A stretch of DNA of 5,341 bases. Origin: Anaerolineales bacterium. Its GTDB lineage: Bacteria; Chloroflexota; Anaerolineae; 4572-78; NAK82. The stretch's first letter is position 1, and each line of letters begins with the position of its first letter. Shown here piece by piece: positions 1-5,190 of this stretch. The notes under the pieces were generated by a model. It worked only from the letters and a program-made list of their open reading frames with translations, did not search any database and was not told the origin of the DNA. The stretch is from assembly GCA_024643945.1 (NCBI GenBank), contig JAHELX010000461.1:1-5341 (forward strand), in the 5' to 3' direction. Made by a program: the position numbers and the translations under genes.

Positions 1-477
1 CAGGAACTCCTAAGCTTAATGATGCGCGAAGAGGCCGAAGACGTGCGCAAATTGCTGGCCCACCCAGAAGATTCTGCCGGCGGAATCATGACCACCGAGT
101 TCGTCGCCATCAGCCCTGACCTGACCGCCGAACAGGTTATCTGCGCCTTGCGTGAGATGACCGAGGAAGCCGAAACGGTTTTCTACATTTATGTGACCGA
201 TGACGAGGATCACCTGTTGGGCGTGTTCTCCCTCCGAGAGCTGGTCTTGGCCAGGCCCCAAGCTCCCGTGACGCAGTTCATGCACCGGCGTGTTGTCAGC
301 GTCAAGCTGCTTGACAGCCAGGATCAGGTGGCCCAGATTGTCGCCAAGTACAACCTGTTAGCCGTGCCGGTGGTGGACGATGAGGGGCGGCTGCAGGGCA
401 TCGTCACGGCCGACGACGCGCTGGACAAGATCATCCCAACCGCCTGGAAGAAACGTCTTCCCCGCCTTTACCACTGA
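1..477 (+). CDS. MgtE N-domain/CBS-pair protein lacking a membrane domain (5' end outside window)
   Basis: The frame is open from base 1, so the gene starts upstream; 158 residues are visible. The first part (EEAEDVRKLLAHPEDSAGGIM, about residues 10-30) is the end of an MgtE intracellular N domain, with the family's typical link into the first CBS domain. CBS1 covers about residues 29-84 and CBS2 about 93-146 (FMHRRVVSV, then AVPVVDDEGRLQGIVTADDA). In MgtE Mg2+ channels these cytoplasmic domains bind Mg2+ and gate the pore. Here the protein ends about 12 residues after CBS2 (KKRLPRLYH), with no plug helix or transmembrane domain. It is therefore likely a free regulatory subunit or sensor. The next gene, an Nramp-type transporter, begins 19 nt after the stop, so co-transcription is likely and a regulatory partnership is plausible (inference). 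An upstream PRC-barrel or other N-terminal domain cannot be judged from this window. Confidence 0.9.
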   Translation, partial: QELLSLMMREEAEDVRKLLAHPEDSAGGIMTTEFVAISPDLTAEQVICALREMTEEAETVFYIYVTDDEDHLLGVFSLRELVLARPQAPVTQFMHRRVVSVKLLDSQDQVAQIVAKYNLLAVPVVDDEGRLQGIVTADDALDKIIPTAWKKRLPRLYH

Positions 478-483
478 TCCCGC

Positions 484-489
484 AAGGAG
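484..489 (+). promoter_or_regulatory. Shine-Dalgarno site fixing the GTG start of the Nramp gene
   Basis: AAGGAG lies 7 nt before GTG at 497. An in-frame ATG at 380 would add 39 residues, but it lies inside the preceding CBS gene and that extension is Arg/Pro/Thr-rich with no Nramp resemblance. The site therefore supports GTG 497 as the true start. Confidence 0.85.
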
Positions 490-496
490 TGATCCC

Positions 497-1747
497 GTGA
501 CGGTCTCACAACGGCTCAAACCTATTCGTATCCGCTTGATGGTACTCCTGGCCGTGATCGGCCCGGGCATTATCACCGCCAACGTGGACAACGACGCGGG
601 CGGCATCACGACCTACTCCGTGGCCGGCGCGCACTATGGCTATAGCTTGCTATGGGTGATGCCCGTAGTGGCTGTAGCGCTGATCATCGTCCAGGAAATG
701 AGTGCTCGGCTGGGTGTTGTCACCGGCAAAGGGCTGGGCGATCTGATCCGAGAGAGCCTGGGGGTGCGGGCGGCGGCCGCCATTCTGGGCATTCTGCTGT
801 TGGCCAACCTGGCCAACACCGTCAGTGAGTTTGCCGGGGTGGCAGCCAGCATGGAAATCTTTGGTGTGAGCAAATACATCTCGGTGCCGCTGGCAGCGGT
901 GGGGGTGTGGCTGCTCATCGTTAAGGGCAGCTACAAGCCGGTCGAGCGTGTCTTCTTAGTCGCCAGCGCCCTGTACCTGACCTACGTGGCGTCGGGCATT
1001 CTGGCGCGTCCATCGTGGCCGGATGTGGGCCAGGCCACCCTCAGGCCAAGCTTTCACTTCGAGGCCGGCTATGTGACCATCCTGGTTACCATCATCGGCA
1101 CCACCATCGCGCCATGGATGCAGTTCTACCAACAGTCGGCGATTGCCGACAAGGGATTGCAGACCTCGGATTACGCTTATGAGCGATTGGATGTGATTGT
1201 CGGTGCCATTTTCGCCATCTTTGTGGCCGCGTTCATCACTATTGCCTGTGCGGCCACATTGTTTGCGCACGGCCTTGAAATTGAGACGGCCCAAGATGCG
1301 GCGCTGGCACTGCGCCCGCTGGCTGGCTCTTACGCTTCAGCCTTGTTCGCGCTGGGGCTGCTGAATGCCTCGGTCTTTTCGGCGGCCATCCTGCCTCTTT
1401 CGACGGCCTACGTGGTGTGCGAGGCATTCGGCTGGGAAGCTGGCATCAGCCGCGACCTGAAGGAAGCGCCCGTATTCTTCGCCATCTACACCGCGCTCAT
1501 CGTCCTGGGCGCGGGCATCATCCTGCTCCCGATCCGATCCCTGGTACAGGCCATGATGGCCAGTCAGACGCTGAATGGGGTGCTCTTGCCGATTATCCTG
1601 GTGGTCATGCTGCAACTCATCAACGACCGGCACTTGATGGGAAGATTTGTGAATGGGCGACTCTTCAACCTGCTGGCCTGGGTTATGGTCGTAGCGCTGA
1701 TCGTGCTAACAGGGATCCTGTTGATCACAACCCTCTTTCCGGTTTAA
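497..1747 (+). CDS. Nramp (SLC11)-family divalent metal transporter, divergent NRMT-like type
   Basis: This 416-residue protein starts at GTG 497. It is almost entirely hydrophobic helices, consistent with the 11-helix LeuT-like Nramp fold. Family marks are GPGIITAN in TM1, AGAHYGYSLLWV leading into TM2, ARLGVVTGKGLGDLIRE after TM2, and NGVLLPIIL...NDRHLMG in TM10. Aligned by eye to canonical Nramps, the TM1 metal-site motif DPGN is D33-A34-G35-G36, so the Asp is kept and the Asn lost. The TM6 motif MPHN is A205-P206-W207-M208, so the soft metal-ligand Met is Ala. Loss of that Met is reported for Nramp-related magnesium transporters (NRMTs), which carry Mg2+ and Mn2+. I infer a Mg2+ or broad divalent-cation importer in the cytoplasmic membrane. 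The preceding MgtE-like sensor gene supports a magnesium link. Specificity is not proven by sequence alone. Confidence 0.9.
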   Translation: MTVSQRLKPIRIRLMVLLAVIGPGIITANVDNDAGGITTYSVAGAHYGYSLLWVMPVVAVALIIVQEMSARLGVVTGKGLGDLIRESLGVRAAAAILGILLLANLANTVSEFAGVAASMEIFGVSKYISVPLAAVGVWLLIVKGSYKPVERVFLVASALYLTYVASGILARPSWPDVGQATLRPSFHFEAGYVTILVTIIGTTIAPWMQFYQQSAIADKGLQTSDYAYERLDVIVGAIFAIFVAAFITIACAATLFAHGLEIETAQDAALALRPLAGSYASALFALGLLNASVFSAAILPLSTAYVVCEAFGWEAGISRDLKEAPVFFAIYTALIVLGAGIILLPIRSLVQAMMASQTLNGVLLPIILVVMLQLINDRHLMGRFVNGRLFNLLAWVMVVALIVLTGILLITTLFPV

Positions 1748-1838
1748 CTGAGCGGGGTAGGCTGAGTAGTTGCCATCCGTCAAGGCGATGTCCTTCTGCC
1801 TTCGCCCTGATGGGGAGATGGGCTGGGCGAGAGGCTTC

Positions 1839-1904
1839 TTAACAATTTCCTAACAATTTCTTAAAGATCACTTTAGCTCGGCTTAAGCGAGGGTTAAGGA
1901 CGGG
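1839..1904 (+). promoter_or_regulatory. Array 1: six 11-nt direct repeats, likely OmpR/PhoB-family operator
   Basis: Six consecutive 11-nt units begin at 1839, 1850, 1861, 1872, 1883 and 1894: TTAACAATTTC, CTAACAATTTC, TTAAAGATCAC, TTTAGCTCGGC, TTAAGCGAGGG and TTAAGGACGGG. The first two differ at one base; the others keep only the TTAA-like head. Spacing is exact. Direct repeats about one helical turn apart are the usual sites for OmpR/PhoB-family regulators (E. coli pho boxes have 11-bp units; B. subtilis PhoP boxes are TTAACA-like repeats). The last unit covers where a -35 element would lie for the TATAAT at 1920, as expected for an activator-dependent promoter. Which regulator binds is inference; the one encoded at 4492 is the obvious candidate. 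Confidence 0.65.
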
Positions 1905-1919
1905 CCCCATTTTTTCCGC

Positions 1920-1925
1920 TATAAT
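1920..1925 (+). promoter_or_regulatory. Perfect -10 hexamer TATAAT (promoter P1)
   Basis: TATAAT matches the sigma-70 consensus exactly. With a 17-nt spacer the -35 position is 1897-1902 (AAGGAC), a poor match that sits inside the last repeat of array 1. That combination suggests a promoter needing a bound activator. A transcript would start near 1932 and run through the short ORF at 1995 towards the protease gene, with no evident terminator between. Confidence 0.55.
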
Positions 1926-1994
1926 AATAGGAGTATTAAGGTCTGTGAGATCTCCGGTTCCTCAATATATTGCCATTTAGGATTGACAGGAACA

Positions 1995-2108
1995 ATGACA
2001 CTCAGTACGCAGAACTCTCTGCTCATTCAGTTCGGGGAGGTGACCAAAGTCTACCTGTTGAGTGCAACGAATGCTCGAAATCTAAACACTTTCTCAATCA
2101 ATTCTTAA
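1995..2108 (+). pseudogene. Truncated N-terminus of a MacB/LolD-type ABC transporter ATPase (gene remnant)
   Basis: ATG 1995 opens 37 codons ending at TAA 2106-2108. Residues 11-35 (IQFGEVTKVYLL, then SATNARNLNTFSI) follow the opening pattern of MacB/LolD/FtsE-type ATPases: a first beta strand, V-x-K-x-Y, a G-x-x-x-V-x-A-L-like stretch, then V-S-L. The Walker A region that should come next is absent in all three forward frames; the sequence instead runs into array 2 and promoter P2. I read this as the 5' stump of an ABC ATPase gene whose remainder was lost, still lying behind promoter P1. The ribosome site is weak (AGGA 1979-1982, spaced 12 nt). The alternative is a small real peptide gene or chance similarity; 25 matching positions by eye is suggestive, not proof. 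Confidence 0.45.
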
Positions 2109-2126
2109 CAAGTTCTGAACAACTTA
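2083..2126 (+). promoter_or_regulatory. Array 2: four 11-nt direct repeats upstream of the protease gene
   Basis: Units at 2083, 2094, 2105 and 2116 read TAAACACTTTC, TCAATCAATTC, TTAACAAGTTC and TGAACAACTTA. Their consensus TnAACAAnTTC is the same as the first two units of array 1. The last two are the strongest pair; the first two also overlap the ABC-like ORF and may be partly coincidental. The array ends 4 nt before the -10-like TATACT and would cover its -35 region. It is likely the operator through which an OmpR/PhoB-family regulator controls the HtrA-like protease gene (inference). Confidence 0.6.
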
Positions 2127-2130
2127 TCGG

Positions 2131-2136
2131 TATACT
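2131..2136 (+). promoter_or_regulatory. Candidate -10 hexamer TATACT (promoter P2) for the protease gene
   Basis: TATACT matches the -10 consensus at 5 of 6 positions. The -35 position for a 17-nt spacer (2108-2113, ACAAGT) is poor and lies in array 2. Transcription would begin near 2143, leaving a leader of about 97 nt before the protease ATG. An alternative pair is TTGGAT (2136-2141) with TATGTT (2160-2165), 18-nt spacer, so the exact promoter is uncertain. Confidence 0.45.
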
Positions 2137-2150
2137 TGGATTGTATCCAA
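2136..2150. repeat. Small perfect inverted repeat TTGGAT-TGT-ATCCAA
   Basis: Two 6-nt arms (2136-2141 and 2145-2150) flank a 3-nt centre. It overlaps the last base of the candidate -10 and the expected start of transcription of P2. It could be an operator half-site pair or a 5' leader hairpin. A looser copy of the left flank (CGGTAT then TTGGA) recurs at 2157-2168. It is short enough to arise by chance. Confidence 0.35.
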
Positions 2151-2239
2151 ATTGACCGGTATGTTGGACAGTATGAACAACAATAAGTTAGACGGAAATG
2201 AGTTAGATATATCAACGTAGAACATAGGAGATAAGTCAA

Positions 2240-3385
2240 ATGTCTAAGCTAAAACTATTCATCGTAAATATCACACTGCTGGGTTTGCTAACCGCTTGTG
2301 GAGGCGCTGCTCTGGCAAACACGGCAACTCCATTAACAAATATAGCATCGGCGGCACCTGTCGCGCAGGCCACTCCTGCGCCGATTACTTCAACTGGTAA
2401 TTTCCAGGACGCGATCCGGCAGATAGCCGAGAAGGTCAAGCCGGCCGTGGTGCAGGTTACCAATGAACAGGCCAACCCGTTCACTCAGTTTGGGAGTTCA
2501 AGCCAGCAAGTGCCAGTGGGTGTAGGATCTGGAATCATATACGACAATCAAGGCCACATTCTAACCAATGCTCACGTCGTGGAGGGGGCCCAGTCGTTGC
2601 TGGTATCGCTGCCTGATGGCCGATCCTTCAAGGCCAAGTTGATTGGTAGCGACTCACAGACTGACCTGGCCGTAATCCAAATCAGCGGCAGTAACTTACC
2701 AGTTGTCCAGCTAGGCGACTCGAGTCAGTTGCAAGTCGGTGATTGGGTGGTGGCCATTGGCAATGCCCTGGCACTGCCGGGTGGACCTACCGTGACCGCT
2801 GGCGTGGTCAGTGCTCTGGGCCGGACGATCCAGGAACCGGGCAGCTCGCAGGGCTCAGGCGCGGGTCCCTTCCTGTTTGACTTGATTCAGACCGACGCGG
2901 CTATTAACCCAGGCAACTCAGGTGGCCCGCTGGTGAATCTGGACGGTCAGGTGGTCGGGATTAATACGCTGGCAGCCGGTACGGCGGGCGCGAGCGGGGT
3001 ACAGGCCGAAGGAATCGGGTTCGCCATTTCGATTTCGACCGCCAAGCCAATCGCCGATCAGCTCGTAGCCACAGGCAAGGTGATTCACTCCTACATGGGC
3101 ATCGGCTATGTGCCTCTCAACCCGGCCATTGCCGCGCAAATCGGCACTAACGCCACGCAAGGGGCAGTGATTGTGCAAGTGGTGCCGGGCTCGCCAGCCG
3201 CCGACGCCGGTCTGCAGACCCAGGATGTCATCACCGAGATCAATGGCACTCCCTTGACAGGGGAGTCGACGCTGGCGCAAATCGTCCAAAGTCACAAGCC
3301 GGGTGATACGCTGAATCTGACTGTGGTACGTGGGTCCCAGACGTTGCAGGTGAAGATAACACTGGGCACGATGCCATCGTCTTAA
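2240..3385 (+). CDS. HtrA/DegP-family trypsin-like serine protease with one PDZ domain, predicted lipoprotein
   Basis: This 381-residue S1C-type protease degrades or surveys misfolded proteins outside the cytoplasmic membrane. The N-terminus is a signal peptide with lipobox L17-T18-A19-C20, so membrane anchoring by lipid is predicted instead of the N-terminal helix common in bacterial HtrAs. A linker rich in Ala, Thr and Pro follows to about residue 52. The catalytic triad is complete: H112 in ILTNAHVV, D142 in TDLAVIQI, and S227 in NPGNSGGP. The PDZ domain spans about 284-377 (MGIGYVPL, then GSPAADAGLQTQDVITEINGTPL). Length and order are normal for the family. The ATG start is supported by GGAG 9 nt upstream. 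The gene follows repeat array 2 and promoter P2, and a two-component system lies downstream, the usual setting for an envelope-stress protease. Confidence 0.93.
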   Translation: MSKLKLFIVNITLLGLLTACGGAALANTATPLTNIASAAPVAQATPAPITSTGNFQDAIRQIAEKVKPAVVQVTNEQANPFTQFGSSSQQVPVGVGSGIIYDNQGHILTNAHVVEGAQSLLVSLPDGRSFKAKLIGSDSQTDLAVIQISGSNLPVVQLGDSSQLQVGDWVVAIGNALALPGGPTVTAGVVSALGRTIQEPGSSQGSGAGPFLFDLIQTDAAINPGNSGGPLVNLDGQVVGINTLAAGTAGASGVQAEGIGFAISISTAKPIADQLVATGKVIHSYMGIGYVPLNPAIAAQIGTNATQGAVIVQVVPGSPAADAGLQTQDVITEINGTPLTGESTLAQIVQSHKPGDTLNLTVVRGSQTLQVKITLGTMPSS

Positions 3386-3472
3386 GCGCCCTAGATGCTG
3401 CGGGTCAGGCTGCCACCTGGGATGCCGTCGAGCAGGCCAGGGGGTGCCAGTTCCAGCACAGTGAGTAGCGAG

Positions 3473-3532
3473 ACGCCGGATGGGGTAGTCGGAACGGAAC
3501 GCGAGATCCTCCGCTCTGCCGCCATCCGGCGT
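3473..3532. repeat. 11-bp perfect inverted repeat with 38-nt loop between protease and YceI genes
   Basis: ACGCCGGATGG (3473-3483) is exactly complementary to CCATCCGGCGT (3522-3532). Adjacent bases 3471/3534 also pair, with a G-T wobble between. The loop contains the tandem GGAACGGAAC (3491-3500). Only TTTCATCTT follows, so it is a poor intrinsic terminator. It may be an mRNA-processing or stabilising hairpin, an attenuator, or the ends of a small degraded mobile element. It occupies the 180-nt gap (3386-3565), in which I see no promoter. Confidence 0.6.
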
Positions 3533-3565
3533 TTCATCTTCGACCCTGACAGAGAGGAAATAACC

Positions 3566-4324
3566 ATGCTGAAGAAGTCATTTGCTCCAATGTACCGCAT
3601 GCTCATCCTTATCCTTTTGGCCAGCCTGGGGCTAATACTTGCTGCTTGCTCGCAAGCCTCCTCCACGCCAGACTTGCCGACGGCGACGGTTCCGCTTCCA
3701 ACACTGCCAGCGCAGACCGCGGTGAGTATTACGCCGACTGCGCCTTCGCAAGACTCGCCGGCACCATCTGGTCCGCTTCATCTGGTGCTTGATCCAGCCA
3801 AAAGTGAAGCGCGCTACCGCGTGAGAGAGCAGCTTGCCAACATATCGTTCCCCACGGACGCGGTCGGGACCACCAGGGCCATTTCTGGCACCATCGTGAT
3901 CGAACCGGATGGGACGGTCGTAAGCCAAGAATCCAAATTCATAGTGGACTTGACCACCCTCAAGAGCGATAAAGCCCAGCGGGACCGCTACGTTCAGAAC
4001 AACACGCTCCAAACGAGGAGCTACCCCACGGCGGAGTTCATTCCTACTAAGGTCATCGGACTTCCCTCTCCATTGCCAACGTCCGGCACGGCGACGTTTC
4101 AACTCGTCGGCGATCTGACCATCCACGGTGTTACACGCCCAACCACGTGGGACGTCACGGCAAGCGTAGAGGGACAGGGATTGACCGGCAGTGCTTCAAC
4201 CAGTTTCACCTTTGAAGACTTCGGTATGACACCGCCGCGAGTGCCCATTCTGTTGAGTGTTGAGGATACCATAAAGCTGGAAGTCGATTTTCATCTTGTT
4301 TTGAGTACATCAGGAACTTCGTAG
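3566..4324 (+). CDS. YceI-domain lipoprotein
   Basis: This 252-residue protein starts at ATG 3566, with GAGG at 3554-3557, 8 nt upstream. An in-frame ATG at 3395 would add 57 residues before the signal peptide and is rejected. Residues 9-27 are a hydrophobic signal with lipobox L25-A26-A27-C28, so it is an exported, lipid-anchored protein. A Pro/Thr/Ser-rich linker runs to about residue 70. The YceI-like beta-barrel domain covers about 73-245: DPAKSEARYRV, VDLTTLKSDKAQRDRYVQ, YPTAEFIPTKV, GDLTIHGVTRPTTWDV and FEDFGMTPP are typical blocks. YceI proteins have a lipocalin-like barrel, and some bind isoprenoid lipids; the ligand here is unknown. The order protease, YceI, two-component system suggests an envelope role (inference). 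Whether it shares the protease transcript is unclear because of the hairpin between them. Confidence 0.88.
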   Translation: MLKKSFAPMYRMLILILLASLGLILAACSQASSTPDLPTATVPLPTLPAQTAVSITPTAPSQDSPAPSGPLHLVLDPAKSEARYRVREQLANISFPTDAVGTTRAISGTIVIEPDGTVVSQESKFIVDLTTLKSDKAQRDRYVQNNTLQTRSYPTAEFIPTKVIGLPSPLPTSGTATFQLVGDLTIHGVTRPTTWDVTASVEGQGLTGSASTSFTFEDFGMTPPRVPILLSVEDTIKLEVDFHLVLSTSGTS

Positions 4325-4332
4325 CTGGCTTC

Positions 4333-4376
4333 GGGCAAGCGCAAGGCTTGCCCCTACCTCGCGCTTGCCCCTACCT
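4333..4376. repeat. Overlapping hairpins and 14-nt direct repeat; REP-like element, possible terminator
   Basis: GGGCAAGC (4333-4340) pairs with GCTTGCCC (4346-4353) across a 5-nt loop. The longer arm GGGCAAGCGC (4333-4342) pairs instead, and perfectly, with GCGCTTGCCC (4361-4370). The two stems exclude each other because they share the left arm. The right arms belong to a 14-nt direct repeat, GCTTGCCCCTACCT, at 4346-4359 and 4363-4376. It begins 8 nt after the YceI stop. No T run follows, so it is not a classical intrinsic terminator, though the strong stem could end or protect the transcript. GGGCAAGC...GCTTGCCCCTAC-type units look like dispersed palindromic repeats, which I recall only generally from such genomes. 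Confidence 0.65.
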
Positions 4377-4409
4377 TCCCAATTTAGTCGAAACACACCC
4401 TGATCGAAT

Positions 4410-4438
4410 TTGTCGGTCTGGCTGAATAGGATTATATT
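4410..4438 (+). promoter_or_regulatory. Candidate sigma-70 promoter for the two-component genes
   Basis: TTGTCG (4410-4415) and TATATT (4433-4438) are separated by 17 nt, matching consensus at 4/6 and 5/6 positions. The start of transcription would be near 4445, about 47 nt before the regulator ATG. No 11-nt repeat like arrays 1 and 2 is seen here, so autoregulation by the same motif is not supported. Confidence 0.5.
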
Positions 4439-4491
4439 TGTTGAGGTAGAATCGGATTAAATTGGATCAACTCGTAAGAGACGAGACCCTG

Positions 4492-5178
4492 ATGACCAAA
4501 ACGATCCTGGTCGTGGATGATGAGAAACGGCTGCGGGACATGCTGCAGGCCTACCTGAGCCAGGAAGGATTCCGGGTGGTGGCAGCCGCCGACGGCCAGC
4601 AGGCTCTATTTGTAGCGCGCCGTGAAAAGCCGGACCTTATCATCCTCGACTTGATGATGCCGGAGATGGGGGGGTATGATTTCTTGCGAGCGCATAGCAG
4701 GGAACGAGATACCCCCGTCATCATTCTCACCGCCAAGCTGGCGGAGAATGATAAGGTGCTAGGCCTGGAGCTAGGGGCCGATGATTACGTCACCAAGCCC
4801 TTCAGCATGCGCGAACTGACAGCGCGGGTACGAGCCGTGTTGCGTCGTGCTGGCGATAAACCATCCGAGACAGAAGTCTTGCGCGTGGCTGATATAACCC
4901 TGGACCAGGCTAGTCGTGTCGTGAGCGTGGGCGAAACGCAGGTGGATTTGACGCCATCTGAATTCGACCTGCTGGCTGTTTTGATGTCGGCGCCGGGCCG
5001 CGCTTTCTCGCGTTCTGATCTTCTCGATCGTCTGCAAGGCATTGCCATTGAAGGATACGAACGCACGATTGATGTTCACATCCGCAATCTACGCACCAAA
5101 ATCGAGCCCGACCCAGCCCACCCGCGCTATATACGAACAGTGTATGGCATCGGCTACCGGTTGGTGACCGATGACTAA
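4492..5178 (+). CDS. OmpR/PhoB-family response regulator (two-component system)
   Basis: This 228-residue cytoplasmic transcription factor has a receiver domain (about 3-117) and a winged-helix DNA-binding domain (about 128-225). The phosphorylation site is complete: acidic D9-D10, phospho-acceptor D53 in LIILDLMMPEMGG, T80 in IILTAK, and K102 in VTKPF. The C-terminal domain carries LTPSEFDLLAVL, the recognition-helix region ERTIDVHIRNLRTKIEPD, and the terminal IRTVYGIGYRL, all diagnostic of the family. ATG 4492 is chosen because MTKTILVVDDE is the normal N-terminus; an in-frame TTG at 4462 would add ten residues without a good ribosome site. The site for 4492 is weak as well (GACGAG region). 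The kinase gene starts 12 nt after the stop. Family members bind direct repeats about 11 bp apart, matching the arrays before the protease gene. Its ligand or stress cannot be read here. Confidence 0.95.
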   Translation: MTKTILVVDDEKRLRDMLQAYLSQEGFRVVAAADGQQALFVARREKPDLIILDLMMPEMGGYDFLRAHSRERDTPVIILTAKLAENDKVLGLELGADDYVTKPFSMRELTARVRAVLRRAGDKPSETEVLRVADITLDQASRVVSVGETQVDLTPSEFDLLAVLMSAPGRAFSRSDLLDRLQGIAIEGYERTIDVHIRNLRTKIEPDPAHPRYIRTVYGIGYRLVTDD

Positions 5179-5190
5179 AGATCTGGTGTG

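Larger units (their letters stand above)
1748..2239. other. 492-nt intergenic regulatory region
   Basis: No complete convincing gene lies here. The first 90 nt, after the transporter stop, remain GC-rich and contain only a weak imperfect stem (GGCGA 1784-1788 with TCGCC 1802-1806) without a T run, so no clear terminator is seen. From about 1839 the DNA turns AT-rich and holds two arrays of 11-nt repeats, two -10-like hexamers, a short ABC-ATPase-like ORF and a small palindrome, each listed separately. The final bases supply the protease ribosome binding site: GGAG at 2227-2230, 9 nt before the ATG. Confidence 0.8.

Noticed and set aside
380..496. 39-residue N-terminal extension of the Nramp protein
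   Set aside because: It lies inside the CBS gene, has no Nramp resemblance, and GTG 497 has a proper AAGGAG.
1784..1806. Intrinsic terminator after the Nramp gene
   Set aside because: Only a 5-bp stem with a 13-nt loop and no following T run.
1417..1842. 141-codon + strand frame overlapping the Nramp gene
   Set aside because: It is a shifted-frame reading of clear Nramp coding sequence; its product is Arg/His/Pro-rich and low in sense.
1839..1904. CRISPR or satellite-type array
   Set aside because: The 11-nt period is far too short for CRISPR repeats and spacers, and the units are degenerate as in operator sites.
1947..1954. GAGATCTC palindrome downstream of P1
   Set aside because: An 8-nt palindrome is expected by chance and has no supporting context.
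1970..2155. 61-codon open frame starting with TTG in the intergenic region
   Set aside because: No ribosome site, no family resemblance, and it overlaps array 2 and promoter P2 as well as the better-supported ORF at 1995 in another frame.
3395..3565. 57-residue N-terminal extension of the YceI protein
   Set aside because: It would bury the signal peptide; ATG 3566 has its own ribosome site and begins with a normal lipoprotein signal.
4771..5079. Minus-strand open frames opposite the response regulator
   Set aside because: Antisense shadows of a strongly recognised gene, with no ribosome site or family features.
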